A stretch of 64,000 nt of DNA from Rhodobacterales bacterium HKCCE3408 (GCA_015689705.1 WVSN01000011.1:1-64000), one strand, 5' to 3'. Numbered from the stretch's first letter, positions 45,621 to 55,046 are shown. Translations and numbers: made by a program. Notes: generated from the sequence alone by a model not told the origin.

Positions 45621-47393
45621 ATGGGGGAAAACCTCGACAGGCTCAATGCGAACCTCGAACGGATCGAGGAACTGTCGCAACGACTGGTCGCTGCGCTCAG
45701 TACGCGACCGGTCTCGGATGCCGGGCTCGAGGGCCCCGGGCCGGATCTCTACATGAAGGCCGGCATGGCCTATCTCAATGAAATGATGACAAATCCTGCG
45801 AAACTGATGGAATCGCAGGTGGAATACTGGGGCAAGACCCTGACGCATTTCATGCAGGCGCAGCAGGAACTCGCGAAGGGCAATTTCGCCGCGCCCGAAG
45901 ACACCACGCCGGATGACAAGCGCTTCCAGAACCCGATGTGGAAGAGCCACCCGTATTTCAATTTCATCAAGCAACAATATCTGATCTCGGCCAAGGCCAT
46001 CCAGGAGGCGGTGGACGATCTCGACGGGCTCGACAGCCGCGACCGGCACCGGGTACAGTTCTTCGCCCGGCAGATGATCGACCTGATGTCGCCGACGAAC
46101 TACCTGGCCACGAATCCCGACGCGCTGGAACGCGCGGTCGAGACGCAGGGCGAAAGCCTCGTGCACGGGATGGAAAACCTCGTCCGGGATATCGAGGCCA
46201 ACAAGGGCGCGCTCTTGCCGACCCTCTCCGATCCCGAGGCGTTCCGGATCGGCGGAAACATCGCCACCGCACCCGGTGAGGTCGTCTTCCGCAACGAGAT
46301 GATGGAACTGATCCAGTTCGCCCCGTCGACCGAGACCGTGCACAAGACGCCGATCGTCATCTTCCCGCCCTGGATCAACAAGTTCTACATCCTCGACCTG
46401 AAGGCGCAGAATTCGCTGATCCGATGGATCGTGGACCAGGGCTACACCCTGTTCGTCGTCAGCTGGAAGAACCCCGACCAGAGCTACGCCGATACCGGTC
46501 TCGAGGACTATATCGAGAAGGGCTATCTCGAAGCCATCCGGGTCGCGAAGGAAATCACCGGCGAGAAGCAACTCAACGCGATCGGGTACTGCATTGCCGG
46601 CACGACGCTGGCGCTGACGCTGTCGCTGCTGAAGAAACGCAAGGACCGCTCGATCAAGTCGGCCACCTTCTTCACCGCGCTCACCGACTTCTCGGACCAG
46701 GGCGAGTTCACGCCGTTTCTCGATGACGACTTCGTCGACGCGATCGAGCGGCAGGTGGCCGAGGACGGCATCCTCAACAGCTATTTCATGTCGCGGACCT
46801 TCAGCTTCCTCCGTGCCAACGACTTGGTCTACGGACCGGCCGTGCGCAGCTACATGATGGGCGAGGCGCCGCCGGCCTTCGATCTGCTCTACTGGAACGG
46901 GGACGGCGCGAACCTGCCCGGCAAGATGGTGGTCCAGTACCTGCGCGGTCTCTGCCAGGGCAACCGTCTGGCCGAGGGCACGTTCGAGCTGATGGGCGAG
47001 ACGCTCAGCCTGTCCGACGTCACTGTCCCGGTCTGCGCCGTCGCCTGCGAGACCGATCACATCGCGGCGTGGAAGGACAGTTTCCGCGGCGTGACGATGA
47101 TGGGGGCCGAGGACAAGACCTTCATCCTCAGCGAGTCCGGTCACATCGCCGGCATCGTGAACCCGCCGACAAAGAAGAAATACGGCCATTACACCAACCC
47201 GGAGGTCTCCGGCACGCCCGAGGAATGGCTTGGGGCCGCGGAATATACGGAAGGGTCCTGGTGGCCGCGGTGGGAGCGGTGGATCAAGCCCAGATCGGGC
47301 GCGCAGGTTCCGGCCCGCATTCCCGGCAAGGCAGGCTATCCGTCGCTGGCCCCGGCACCCGGTACATACGTGCTGGAGAAGGCAAACGCCTGA
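45621..47393 (+). CDS. phaC: Class I poly(3-hydroxyalkanoate) synthase
   Basis: A 590-residue enzyme that polymerises (R)-3-hydroxyacyl-CoA into storage granules. The lipase-like box GYCIAGT holds the nucleophile Cys324. Asp479 (ACETDHIAAW) and His508 (SESGHIAG) complete the triad. The length is typical of class I enzymes. AGGAGG at 45606-45611 supports ATG 45621 over the ATG at 45591. It leads phaP and phaR on the same strand, with phaZ divergent. The beta-ketothiolase and reductase genes (phaA/phaB) are not in the window. Confidence 0.97.
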   Translation: MGENLDRLNANLERIEELSQRLVAALSTRPVSDAGLEGPGPDLYMKAGMAYLNEMMTNPAKLMESQVEYWGKTLTHFMQAQQELAKGNFAAPEDTTPDDKRFQNPMWKSHPYFNFIKQQYLISAKAIQEAVDDLDGLDSRDRHRVQFFARQMIDLMSPTNYLATNPDALERAVETQGESLVHGMENLVRDIEANKGALLPTLSDPEAFRIGGNIATAPGEVVFRNEMMELIQFAPSTETVHKTPIVIFPPWINKFYILDLKAQNSLIRWIVDQGYTLFVVSWKNPDQSYADTGLEDYIEKGYLEAIRVAKEITGEKQLNAIGYCIAGTTLALTLSLLKKRKDRSIKSATFFTALTDFSDQGEFTPFLDDDFVDAIERQVAEDGILNSYFMSRTFSFLRANDLVYGPAVRSYMMGEAPPAFDLLYWNGDGANLPGKMVVQYLRGLCQGNRLAEGTFELMGETLSLSDVTVPVCAVACETDHIAAWKDSFRGVTMMGAEDKTFILSESGHIAGIVNPPTKKKYGHYTNPEVSGTPEEWLGAAEYTEGSWWPRWERWIKPRSGAQVPARIPGKAGYPSLAPAPGTYVLEKANA

Positions 47394-47413
47394 TTCTCAA
47401 CGACTTAAATTTT

Positions 47414-47457
47414 ATGCTGCAGTGCAGAAAATATCTTGAATTTCTGCACTGCAGCAT
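47414..47457. promoter_or_regulatory. Perfect 17-bp inverted repeat upstream of phaP (likely PhaR operator)
   Basis: ATGCTGCAGTGCAGAAA (47414-47430) and its exact reverse complement (47441-47457) flank a 10-base spacer. The arms are full of TGC/GCA triplets, the pattern known for PhaR sites. Another GCAGTTGCAG lies just after it (around 47469-47478). The repeat could also form a transcript hairpin after phaC, but it has no T tail. Confidence 0.7.
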
Positions 47458-47524
47458 GCATATTGGGTGCAGTTGCAGAAAGCCCGAATCCGGGCATCCA
47501 CCGACCGGAAAGAGAGAACCCGAA

Positions 47525-47977
47525 ATGGCTAAAACCACCGATTTCACCAAAGTCTTCTCGGACATGTTCACCAGCATGCCGATGGACATGACCGCCTTCA
47601 ACGACGCCTTCAAAGCGCAGGCAGCCTTCGGCGAGAAGATGTCCAAAGTCGCCCTCGAGGCCGCCGAGAAGTCGACCGAGATCTCGTCCAAGTGGACGAA
47701 AGACACCATCTCGAAGATGTCGGACGTGACCTCCGTCAAAGCGGAGCCGACCGATTACACCAAAGCGATGACCGATTTCGCCTCGGCCCAGGCCGAAATG
47801 GCTGCCGAGACCATGGCCGCCTTCGCCGAAGTCGCCAAGAAAGTTCAGATGGAAACCGTCGAGCTGATGATGGCTGCCGGCAAAGAAGCTTCGGAAGAAG
47901 CCTCGGCGTCCTTCAAGAAGGCCACCGCGGAAGTGACCTCGGCCGCCAAGAAGGCGACCGCTGCGGCCGCGAAGTAA
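47525..47977 (+). CDS. phaP: Phasin (granule-associated protein)
   Basis: A 150-residue amphipathic helical protein that coats polyhydroxyalkanoate granules. The body is Ala/Lys/Glu/Met-rich (YTKAMTDFASAQAEMAAETM and KKVQMETVELMMAAGKEA) and ends in an Ala/Lys tail (KKATAAAAK), as typical of phasins. ATG 47525 is preceded by an AGAGAG purine stretch; the same frame is open back through phaC sequence. It sits between phaC and phaR, directly after the likely PhaR operator. A terminator (48026-48062) follows, so it is probably the main granule-protein transcript. Confidence 0.92.
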   Translation: MAKTTDFTKVFSDMFTSMPMDMTAFNDAFKAQAAFGEKMSKVALEAAEKSTEISSKWTKDTISKMSDVTSVKAEPTDYTKAMTDFASAQAEMAAETMAAFAEVAKKVQMETVELMMAAGKEASEEASASFKKATAEVTSAAKKATAAAAK

Positions 47978-48025
47978 GCGACACAGTTGACCCTGCCGAC
48001 GTCCTCCCCGTCGGTCTGGATCAGG

Positions 48026-48062
48026 AAGAGCGGGCTGAGAAGCTCGCTCTTCTTTTCTTTTG
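48026..48062 (+). terminator. Rho-independent terminator after phaP
   Basis: An 11-bp stem (AAGAGCGGGCT with AGCTCGCTCTT, one G-U pair) and GAGA loop followed by TCTTTTCTTTT. It would separate phaP from phaR transcription. Confidence 0.85.
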
Positions 48063-48143
48063 TGACCAATGGAGTGATTGCAATTTTTCTGCGGTAGCGT
48101 AACGATGCCCGGACCCGCAATCGGACTGGGAGGCCGTGGGCCG

Positions 48144-48704
48144 ATGGCCACATCCTCGGGAACGCTGCTGATCAAGCGCTATGCAAGCCGGCGGCTCTAC
48201 AATACCGAAACCTCCGACTATGTGACGCTCGAGGATATCGCGCGCTTCATTCGCGACGGGCGTGAGGTCAAGATCGTCGATCTGAAGTCGGGTGACGACC
48301 TCACGCGGCAATACCTGCTGCAGATCATCGCGGAACACGAGGCCAAGGGTGAAAGCGTCCTGCCGATCGAGGTTCTGACCGATCTCGTGCGCAGCTACAC
48401 GACCGCCGCGCAGAGCGTCGTACCGGATTTCCTGGCCATGAGCTTCGAGATGCTGAAGCAGGGCCAGTCCAAGATGGTCGAGAACATGACCGCCATGAAC
48501 CCGATGGCCAGCATGCCGGGGTTCGAGGCGATGCGCGCGCAGCAGGAAGCGTTCATGAAGGCGATGACCGGCGGAATGTCGGGCAACTGGTCCGCCCCTG
48601 CGGCCGGCGAGATGCCGGACGGGGACGAGGACAGTGCCGCCGACGAACTGGCCGAGATCAAGAAGCAGCTTGCCGACCTGCAGTCCAAACTCTCGAAGAT
48701 GTAG
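48144..48704 (+). CDS. phaR: Polyhydroxyalkanoate synthesis repressor PhaR
   Basis: A 186-residue DNA- and polymer-binding repressor that controls phaP and phaC by sensing free PHA. The N-terminal PHB-binding/DNA-binding block LIKRYASRRLYNTETSDYV and EDIARFIRDGREVKIVD is diagnostic, followed by the accumulation-regulatory domain (GESVLPIEVLTDLVRSY). A Met-rich middle and a coiled-coil-like end (DELAEIKKQLADLQSKLSKM) complete it. ATG 48144 starts the family core; an upstream frame exists from 48078. Its own promoter region contains TTGCAAT-type motifs, suggesting autoregulation. Confidence 0.95.
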   Translation: MATSSGTLLIKRYASRRLYNTETSDYVTLEDIARFIRDGREVKIVDLKSGDDLTRQYLLQIIAEHEAKGESVLPIEVLTDLVRSYTTAAQSVVPDFLAMSFEMLKQGQSKMVENMTAMNPMASMPGFEAMRAQQEAFMKAMTGGMSGNWSAPAAGEMPDGDEDSAADELAEIKKQLADLQSKLSKM

Positions 48705-48737
48705 GATCGCTCTCCGGCGCGGGCGCGTTAACGCGTC

Positions 48738-49940
48738 ATGACCGGAACCGACATCGCCGTCCTCCTCGTCGCTGCCGCGGCCGCATTGGTGCTGTGCCAG
48801 CCGCGTGTCTCCGGCGCGGAGAGCTGGCGGGCGGTGGTGACGCCGCTGGCTTCAATCATCGGATCGGGCTTTCTGGTTCTCGGACCTCTCCTCGATCTGC
48901 GTTACGGGGCATGGGCGCCAGCCGTCATGGCCGCGCTTTGCCTGACGGCCTATGCCTTCGGCAGCGCAATCCGGGTCAACATCGCCCGGATCGACCGGGA
49001 CGGGGACCGCCCCGCGACCGACGAGCGACTGGAACAGGTGGCGAGCTGGATCCTGTCGGCCGCCTATGTCATCTCGGTGGCCTATTATCTCAATCTTTTC
49101 GGCAGCTTCGCAGTCGACCTGACGCCGGTTTCGAGCGAGATGGCGGCGCATGTCGTGACCAGTGCGGCCTATGCGCTGATCCTTTTCACCGGGTGGACGC
49201 GCGGCTTCGGCGCGCTCGAGTGGCTGGAAAAATGGTCGGTCGCGGTGAAGCTCGCGATCATCACCGGCCTGCTCGCCGGACTGGTGATCCACCTCGCGCA
49301 GACGGTTCAGAACGACGCGCTGGTCCTGAACCCGGTTTCGATCAGCGGGTTCGAGATCCTGACTATCGGTTTCGGGCTGATCGTCACGGTGCAGGGGTTC
49401 GAGACGTCGCGCTATCTGGGTGAAACCTACTCGGCCGAGCGGCGGATCCGGTCGATGCGGCAGGCCCAGTGGCTCGCGGCGGCCATCTACATGGCCTATC
49501 TCCTGCTCACCTCCTACGTCTTTCCCGCCGGGCAACTGGAGCCCGACGAGACCGCGATCATCGACATGATGCGGATCGTCGCCGTCAGCCTGCCGCCGCT
49601 TCTTGTGGCCGCGGCACTCGCCGCGCAGTTCTCGGCCGCCGTGGCGGATACGGCCGGCGCGGGTGGCCTGTTGCACGAGCTGACCGGCGGGCGCGTGACA
49701 GAGCCCATGGGCTACGCGGTGCTGGTCGCGGCCGGCGTCGCGATGACGTGGACGCTGCACGTGTTCGAGATCATCGCCTATGCCTCGCGCGCTTTCGCGC
49801 TCTACTACGCGCTTCAGGCGGTCCTGGCCGCGCGGGCGGAATGGCAGGCCGGACGGAACAAGCGGGCGCTGGCATACGGCGCGCTCGCGGTGCTCGGCGG
49901 TCTGGTCACGATCTTCGGCCGCCCGCCCGAATCCGCCTAG
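48738..49940 (+). CDS. Polytopic membrane protein (APC-superfamily-like, unknown substrate)
   Basis: A 400-residue protein with about ten hydrophobic helices. Features that recall the amino acid-polyamine permease superfamily are ASIIGSGFLVLGPL near the first helices and QGFETSRYLGETYSAERRIR in the middle. I do not recognise the subfamily, and I would not claim a substrate. It is the last rightward gene before a leftward block, and it overlaps the GFA gene on the opposite strand by four bases at their ends. A start ATG at 48738 follows the phaR stop by 33 bases. Confidence 0.7.
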   Translation: MTGTDIAVLLVAAAAALVLCQPRVSGAESWRAVVTPLASIIGSGFLVLGPLLDLRYGAWAPAVMAALCLTAYAFGSAIRVNIARIDRDGDRPATDERLEQVASWILSAAYVISVAYYLNLFGSFAVDLTPVSSEMAAHVVTSAAYALILFTGWTRGFGALEWLEKWSVAVKLAIITGLLAGLVIHLAQTVQNDALVLNPVSISGFEILTIGFGLIVTVQGFETSRYLGETYSAERRIRSMRQAQWLAAAIYMAYLLLTSYVFPAGQLEPDETAIIDMMRIVAVSLPPLLVAAALAAQFSAAVADTAGAGGLLHELTGGRVTEPMGYAVLVAAGVAMTWTLHVFEIIAYASRAFALYYALQAVLAARAEWQAGRNKRALAYGALAVLGGLVTIFGRPPESA

Positions 49941-50323
49941 CCCTTGCGCGGCAGCGTGTCGGCCAGTTCGACCCAGGGCACGTGTTCGGACCAGTGGACA
50001 TGGCTCTGCGGTGCGAAATCGCTGCTGTCCTCGAGGCTTGCCGCGTAGAAGTGGATTTCTCCAGGGAATTTCACGGACCGGTAGGCCATCGGCGTGCCGC
50101 ACCGGCCGCAGAACAGCCGCTCGGCATGCTCGGAATGGCGGTAGACCTGCGGCTCGTCGCCGGTCCAGACCCATCCGTCGTCATGGACGCCGAAGAAGGT
50201 CGTGAACGGGGCCGAGCAATTCCGCCGGCAGCTGTCGCAATGGCAATGGGCGCGCCAGCGTACGCGGTCCGGATCGAAGCGGTACCGGACAGCGCCGCAC
50301 AGGCAATGCCCGGCCTCGGTCAA
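49937..50323 (-). CDS. GFA family zinc-binding protein
   Basis: A 128-residue protein of the glutathione-dependent formaldehyde-activating (GFA/CENP-V) family. Zinc-binding Cys are visible in GHCLCGAVRYR, HCHCDSCRRN and FCGRCGTPM. Members bind zinc and sometimes glutathione-linked substrates. Its ATG overlaps the stop of the aminotransferase gene by four bases, so it is translationally coupled to it. No substrate can be assigned. Confidence 0.92.
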   Translation of the reverse strand: MTEAGHCLCGAVRYRFDPDRVRWRAHCHCDSCRRNCSAPFTTFFGVHDDGWVWTGDEPQVYRHSEHAERLFCGRCGTPMAYRSVKFPGEIHFYAASLEDSSDFAPQSHVHWSEHVPWVELADTLPRKG

Positions 50324-51540
50324 GTGCCGTAGCGCCGCGCCTCGCCCTTGACGTCATCGGCCGCGGCGATCAGCGCGCCGGCGATGAAGTCGAGTTCGGG
50401 TCGCTTGAGCCGCGCGGGAAGCCGCACGTCGCAGGCCCGCATCAACATGGCGCGGGTCTGCGGCAGGTCAGGCGTCTCGCCCGGGATGAAGCGCCAGTTC
50501 CAGAAGGCACGGGCATTGTCGGTCGACAGGCCGAAGACCTGCACCTTCACGCCGCGGGCTTCGGCGGCCTGGGCGAAGGCCCGCGCCTCGTCGTCGGTTT
50601 CGAAGCCGACGAGGTTGAACTGGATCGAGTCCGGCGCGCGCGTCTCGGGCGCCAGCGGCGGCGGTACGTCCAGCCAAGGCGAGGAGTTGAGCGCGGCCGC
50701 GACGTAGTCATGGTTCGCGCGGCCGTCCCGGACCCGGCGCGGCACTTCGTCAAGCTGCGGACGGATCACCGCGGCCGAAAGGTTCTGGAGCCGCATGTTG
50801 TAAAGCGGCAGTTCGTTCTGCCAGCGCGCGAAGGCCTCGGTAAGCTCCGGATCGTTCTGTCCGTCCGGGCCCTTGTGCTTCTTCCAGTTGTGTTCGTAGG
50901 CGCCCGACATGATGACCGCGCGGGCAGCGAGATCAGCGTCGTCGGTGATAAGGATCCCGCCCTCTCCGGCGTTGATGAGCTTGTAGGACTGGAACGAGAA
51001 ACAGCCGATCTTGCCGATCGTGCCGATCTTCTCGCCATGCCAGAGCGTGCCGAGCGAATGGGCCGCATCCTCGATGACCGGAACGCCTGCGGCGTCGCAG
51101 AGCGCCATGATGGCGTCCATGTCCGAGGTATGGCCGCGCATGTGGCTGATGATGACTGCAGCCGCCCCGGGCAGCTTGGCGGCGAAGTCGCGCATGTCGA
51201 TGCGGTAGTTCTCGGCCACTTCGACCAGAACCGGCTGGCAGCCCGCGTGGACGATCGCCGACGGGACAGCGGCGAAGGTGAAGGCCGGGATCAGGACGTT
51301 TGCGCCGGGCGCGAGGTCGAGCGCGCGGAGAGACAGGAACAGTGCAGCCGAGCAGGACGACACGGCGAGCGCGTATTTCACGCCCATCATGTCAGCGAAT
51401 TCGCGTTCCAGAAGCGCCACCGGCGCATCGGCCGGCGCGGTGTAGCGGAACAGATCGCCGCTTTGCATCAGGCGGTCGATCTCGGCCCGGGCCTGGTCCG
51501 GAATGGGCTCGGCGTCGTAGACGTTGGGTGCCAGCGCCAT
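50320..51540 (-). CDS. DegT/DnrJ/EryC1/StrS-family PLP-dependent aminotransferase
   Basis: A 406-residue fold-type I PLP enzyme of the sugar aminotransferase (DegT) family. The PLP Lys is in SFQSYKLINAGEGG, and the Asp/His pair in VIEDAAHSLGT is typical of the family. Substrates are usually nucleotide-linked keto sugars, but no sugar-nucleotide genes surround it. The coupled GFA gene is its only partner. A similar enzyme could also act on non-sugar ketones. The 116 bases upstream are AT-richer and must contain the promoter. Confidence 0.88.
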   Translation of the reverse strand: MALAPNVYDAEPIPDQARAEIDRLMQSGDLFRYTAPADAPVALLEREFADMMGVKYALAVSSCSAALFLSLRALDLAPGANVLIPAFTFAAVPSAIVHAGCQPVLVEVAENYRIDMRDFAAKLPGAAAVIISHMRGHTSDMDAIMALCDAAGVPVIEDAAHSLGTLWHGEKIGTIGKIGCFSFQSYKLINAGEGGILITDDADLAARAVIMSGAYEHNWKKHKGPDGQNDPELTEAFARWQNELPLYNMRLQNLSAAVIRPQLDEVPRRVRDGRANHDYVAAALNSSPWLDVPPPLAPETRAPDSIQFNLVGFETDDEARAFAQAAEARGVKVQVFGLSTDNARAFWNWRFIPGETPDLPQTRAMLMRACDVRLPARLKRPELDFIAGALIAAADDVKGEARRYGT

Positions 51541-51656
51541 AGTTTCACCTTTTTGAAAAGTCCCGTTTCAAAAAAGTTTAGCTGTTCGCGAGGGGCAGCG
51601 CCAGTCTCTTGCGCGGGCCACTTGCCCGTTACGTAGGGTTTTTTGCGGATTGTTGC

Positions 51657-52940
51657 CTAGATTCCGAGCCGGTCGCGCAGCCCGTACCACAGCATGGCCG
51701 AGACGAGCAGCGGCCAGCGCAGCGCGGTTCCCCCCGGGAAGGCAGGCGCGGGGATCGCTTCCATCGTGTCGAAGGCGGCGCTATCCCCTTGAATCGCTTC
51801 GGCAATCATGCGCCCGGCGAGAGTCGCGGTGCTGACGCCGTGCCCGGAATAGCCGCTGGCCGACCACAGACCGGGCCGCGGCCGGGCGAAATGCGGCATG
51901 CGCCTCATGGTGATGGCCAGGGTGCCGCCCCAGGCGTCGTCGATCACCACATCTTTCAGATGCGGAAATATGCGGGACATGGGTTTGCGGACCATCGCGG
52001 CGATATCGGCCGGGAAGCGGTAGCCGTAGGTCTCGCCGCCGCCAAAGACCAGACGGTTGTCGGACGTGGTGCGGAAATAGTTCACGACGAAATTCGAATC
52101 CGAGGCGCAGACGCGTTGGCGAAGCGCGGCGCCGTCGGGCAGGGGCTCGGTCGCGACAACATAGTTGTTGATCGGCATGACGCGGGCGGAGACGCGGGGC
52201 TCCAGACCGCCGAGATAACCGTTCCCGGCCAGCACGATCTCGTCGGCCTCGACATGGCCTTCGGCCGTCCGGACGGTCCGGCCATCGATCGACGTGACGC
52301 GGCTTTCCTCGTGGATCTCCGCGCCGGCCTCACGTGCAAGGCGACCAAGGCCACAGGCATAGGCGAACGGGTTCAGATGGCCGGAATGGTGATCGATCAG
52401 CCCGCCGTGAAAGACAGGCGAATTGACGTAACCGGCGACGCCGTCCCGGTCGAGCGCCTCGGCCTCGGTGTAGCCGTAGCGGGTGGCCAGATGCTCTACG
52501 TATTCGTGCAGCTCCGGCACCTCGTCGGGCCGCCGCGCGGCGAGGACAGCGCCGCGCTGCAGGTCGCAGTCGATCCCCCCGGTTTCGATCAGCTCCCGCG
52601 CAAGGCGGACGGATTCGTATCCGTAGTCCCAGAGCCGCTTCGCGTGATCTGCGCCGAGCATCTTTTCGAGCTCGGTCTGGTCGACCCGCTGCCCGCCAAG
52701 AAGCTGGCCGCCGTTCCGGCCCGACGCGCCATGCCCGATCCGGTAGGCCTCGAGCACCACGACAGAGCGGCCGGCGCGGGCGAGGTGCAGGGCGGCCGAC
52801 AGCCCGGTATAGCCGGCCCCGACGATGCAGACATCGGCCCGGACGGCACCGCGTAGTGGCGGGCCCGGTTCGGGAGCCGTGCCGTAGATGCCGGGAGGAA
52901 AGCGCTTGTCCCGCAGCGTATCGAGCAGATCGCGGGCCAT
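51657..52940 (-). CDS. puuB: FAD-dependent amine oxidoreductase (PuuB-like)
   Basis: A 427-residue DAO-fold FAD enzyme. The dinucleotide-binding motif VGAGYTGLSAALHLARAGRS is near residue 40, and RIGHGASGRNGGQ and GVSTATLAGRMIAEA are typical of the gamma-glutamylputrescine oxidase group. It would oxidise a gamma-glutamylated amine to the aldehyde with H2O2. It starts two bases after the stop of the glutamine-synthetase-like gene, forming a Puu-type pair. Substrate choice (putrescine or another amine) cannot be read from the sequence. Confidence 0.88.
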   Translation of the reverse strand: MARDLLDTLRDKRFPPGIYGTAPEPGPPLRGAVRADVCIVGAGYTGLSAALHLARAGRSVVVLEAYRIGHGASGRNGGQLLGGQRVDQTELEKMLGADHAKRLWDYGYESVRLARELIETGGIDCDLQRGAVLAARRPDEVPELHEYVEHLATRYGYTEAEALDRDGVAGYVNSPVFHGGLIDHHSGHLNPFAYACGLGRLAREAGAEIHEESRVTSIDGRTVRTAEGHVEADEIVLAGNGYLGGLEPRVSARVMPINNYVVATEPLPDGAALRQRVCASDSNFVVNYFRTTSDNRLVFGGGETYGYRFPADIAAMVRKPMSRIFPHLKDVVIDDAWGGTLAITMRRMPHFARPRPGLWSASGYSGHGVSTATLAGRMIAEAIQGDSAAFDTMEAIPAPAFPGGTALRWPLLVSAMLWYGLRDRLGI

Positions 52941-52942
52941 GC

Positions 52943-54313
52943 TCAGACGTTCAGGAGCAGGTGTTCACGTTCCCAGGGGCTGATGACCTGCAGGAATTCC
53001 TTGTGCTCCAACGTCTTGACCGCGTCGTAGACCTTCACGAAGCGGGGATCGAGCACCTCGGCCATGGCCGTGTTCTCCCGGAAGAGGTCCAGCGCCTCGC
53101 CGAGCCCTTTCGGCAGGTTGTCCTCGGCATCGTAAGCACTGTCCGTGCGCTCCGCCGTGGGCTCCTTCTTTTCCTGCAGTCCGAGAAGGCCGCAGGCGAG
53201 CGAGGCGGCAACGCCCAGATAGGGGTTGCAGTCCATGCCGGGCAGGCGGTTCTCGATCCGCCGGCTTGCGGCATCGGCGACGGGCACGCGCAGTCCGGTG
53301 GTCCGGTTGTCCCGGCCCCAGTCGAGATTGATCGGAGCGGCGAAGTCGCGGACGTAGCGCCGGTAGGAGTTCACGTAGGGCGCGATCAGGGCCACGACCG
53401 ACGGCAGGTGGCGCTGCAGCCCCGAGATGAAATGCATGAATTCCGGTGTCTCGGAGCCGTCAGCAGCGGAGAAGATGTTCTTTCCGGTCGCGAGTTCGGT
53501 CACCGAGTGGTGGATGTGCATCGCGCTGCCGGGCTCGCCCGCGATCGGCTTGGCCATGAAGGTCGCGTAGCAGTCGTGGCGCAGCGCGGCCTCGCGGATC
53601 ATGCGCTTGAAGTAGAAGATCTCGTCGGCCAGCTTGACCGGATCGCCGTGGCGCAGGTTCAGCTCGACCTGTCCGGCGCCGCCTTCCTGGAGGATACCGT
53701 CGATCTCGAGACCCTGCGCTTCGGCGAAATCGTAGATATCGTCGATGACCGGGCCGTATTCGTCGACCGCGGACATGGAATAGGCCTGCCGAGCCGCGGC
53801 CCGGCGACCCGACCGGCCCATCGGCGGCTCGATCTCGCGCGCGGGGTCAGTGTTCGGCGCGACGAGGAAGAATTCCATCTCCGGCGCGACGACCGGCTGC
53901 CAGCCCCTGTCGTTGTACAGCGCCACGACGCGCTTGAGCACATTGCGCGGGCTCAGCGGGATCGGATTGCCGTCCTGATCGTCGATGTTGTGGATCACCT
54001 GCAGCGTACGGTCGGCTGTCCACGGCGCCGGCATTGCGGTGTCCCAGTCAGGTGTCAGCACCATGTCGGGTTCGGTGAAATCGTCGCCCTCGACGTCCGC
54101 CCAGTCGCCCGTGATCGTCTGGAAGAAGATCGAGTTCGGCAGGTAGAAATGGCTCTGCCGCGCGAATTTCAGCCCCGGCATGGCCTTTCCGCGCGCCACG
54201 CCGGCGAGGTCGGCGACGATGCATTCGACCTCGTCCAGGGTCTGGCCCGAAAGGTAGAGCTGTGCGGCCTCCGGCAGCACATCCATCATGTCGGCGGTAT
54301 TGTTGAATGTCAT
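52943..54313 (-). CDS. puuA: Glutamine synthetase family gamma-glutamylamide ligase (PuuA-like)
   Basis: A 456-residue enzyme of the glutamine synthetase family. It contains the ATP/glutamate region (EMEFFLVAPNTDPA), the HIHHSVTELATGKNIF signature and the C-terminal NRLPGMDCNPYLGVAA segment. Together with the adjacent FAD oxidoreductase it fits gamma-glutamyl-amine synthesis, not general ammonia assimilation. The start overlaps the stop of the amidotransferase gene by four bases (54310-54313), indicating coupling. Real GlnA is not in the window. Confidence 0.9.
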   Translation of the reverse strand: MTFNNTADMMDVLPEAAQLYLSGQTLDEVECIVADLAGVARGKAMPGLKFARQSHFYLPNSIFFQTITGDWADVEGDDFTEPDMVLTPDWDTAMPAPWTADRTLQVIHNIDDQDGNPIPLSPRNVLKRVVALYNDRGWQPVVAPEMEFFLVAPNTDPAREIEPPMGRSGRRAAARQAYSMSAVDEYGPVIDDIYDFAEAQGLEIDGILQEGGAGQVELNLRHGDPVKLADEIFYFKRMIREAALRHDCYATFMAKPIAGEPGSAMHIHHSVTELATGKNIFSAADGSETPEFMHFISGLQRHLPSVVALIAPYVNSYRRYVRDFAAPINLDWGRDNRTTGLRVPVADAASRRIENRLPGMDCNPYLGVAASLACGLLGLQEKKEPTAERTDSAYDAEDNLPKGLGEALDLFRENTAMAEVLDPRFVKVYDAVKTLEHKEFLQVISPWEREHLLLNV

Positions 54314-54984
54314 GCCCGGCCCTCGAATGTCGCCGCGATCATGTCGGCCGCCCGTAGCTGGTCGATCGGCATGTCGAGCGTGCGGCTCGCCTGGTCGAGC
54401 CGTTCCGTCGGCACGGTTCCCCTGCGTGCCTCGATCAGGCGGGCGGTCAGGTCACTGTCGAATTCCGGGTGCGGCTGCATGGTCAGCGTCTTCGGCCCGT
54501 AAGAGACGAAGGCATTCTCGCAGAACTCGGACCGGCCGATCACCTGCGCCTCCTTCGGCACGCGCGTGACCTGGTCCTGGTGCCAGGCCATGAGGTCCAG
54601 CGTGTGGCCATCCACGGCGTAAGTCTGCAGCCCGGTGCCCCACCCGCCGGCGAATTTTTCGACCGTGCCGCCAAGCGCCTGTGCGATGATCTGGTGTCCG
54701 AAGCAGATCCCAACGAGCGGCTTGCCGGCGTCACGGATGGCGCGGATCAGCTCCTCGAGCGGGGCGATGAACGGCAGGTCCTCGTAGGCGCCGTATTTCG
54801 AGCCGGTGACAAGCCACGCATCGGCATCTTCGGGGCCGTCGGGAAAGTCCATGTCGACGACGGACCAGGCGCGGAATTCGTAGCCGCGCCCCTCGAGGAG
54901 CCGGGCATAGACCCGGTCGTAATCGCCGTGAACCGCCTGGATATCGTCAGGCAGATGGCCGCATTGAAGGATGCCGATCAGCAT
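54310..54984 (-). CDS. Class I glutamine amidotransferase
   Basis: A 224-residue class I amidotransferase-like hydrolase. The nucleophile elbow is VGICFGHQIIAQALGG (Cys near residue 95), and the His-Glu of the triad is in TMQPHPEFDSDL. Within a Puu-type cluster it could remove the gamma-glutamyl group, the role of PuuD in E. coli, although PuuD itself looks different. ATG 54984 is the natural start; the frame is open far upstream through the permease gene. It overlaps the ligase gene by four bases. Confidence 0.88.
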   Translation of the reverse strand: MLIGILQCGHLPDDIQAVHGDYDRVYARLLEGRGYEFRAWSVVDMDFPDGPEDADAWLVTGSKYGAYEDLPFIAPLEELIRAIRDAGKPLVGICFGHQIIAQALGGTVEKFAGGWGTGLQTYAVDGHTLDLMAWHQDQVTRVPKEAQVIGRSEFCENAFVSYGPKTLTMQPHPEFDSDLTARLIEARRGTVPTERLDQASRTLDMPIDQLRAADMIAATFEGRA

Positions 54985-55046
54985 GGGAACCCTGTGTTGG
55001 GAGTGTTGCCGGAAGCTACGCGCGGGCCGCAGCGCGGGCAAGGGGG

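Noticed and set aside
45471-47189. Long open frame antisense to phaC on the minus strand
   Set aside because: GC-rich codon bias keeps antisense frames open. phaC has full motifs and length, and the antisense translation has no recognisable domain.
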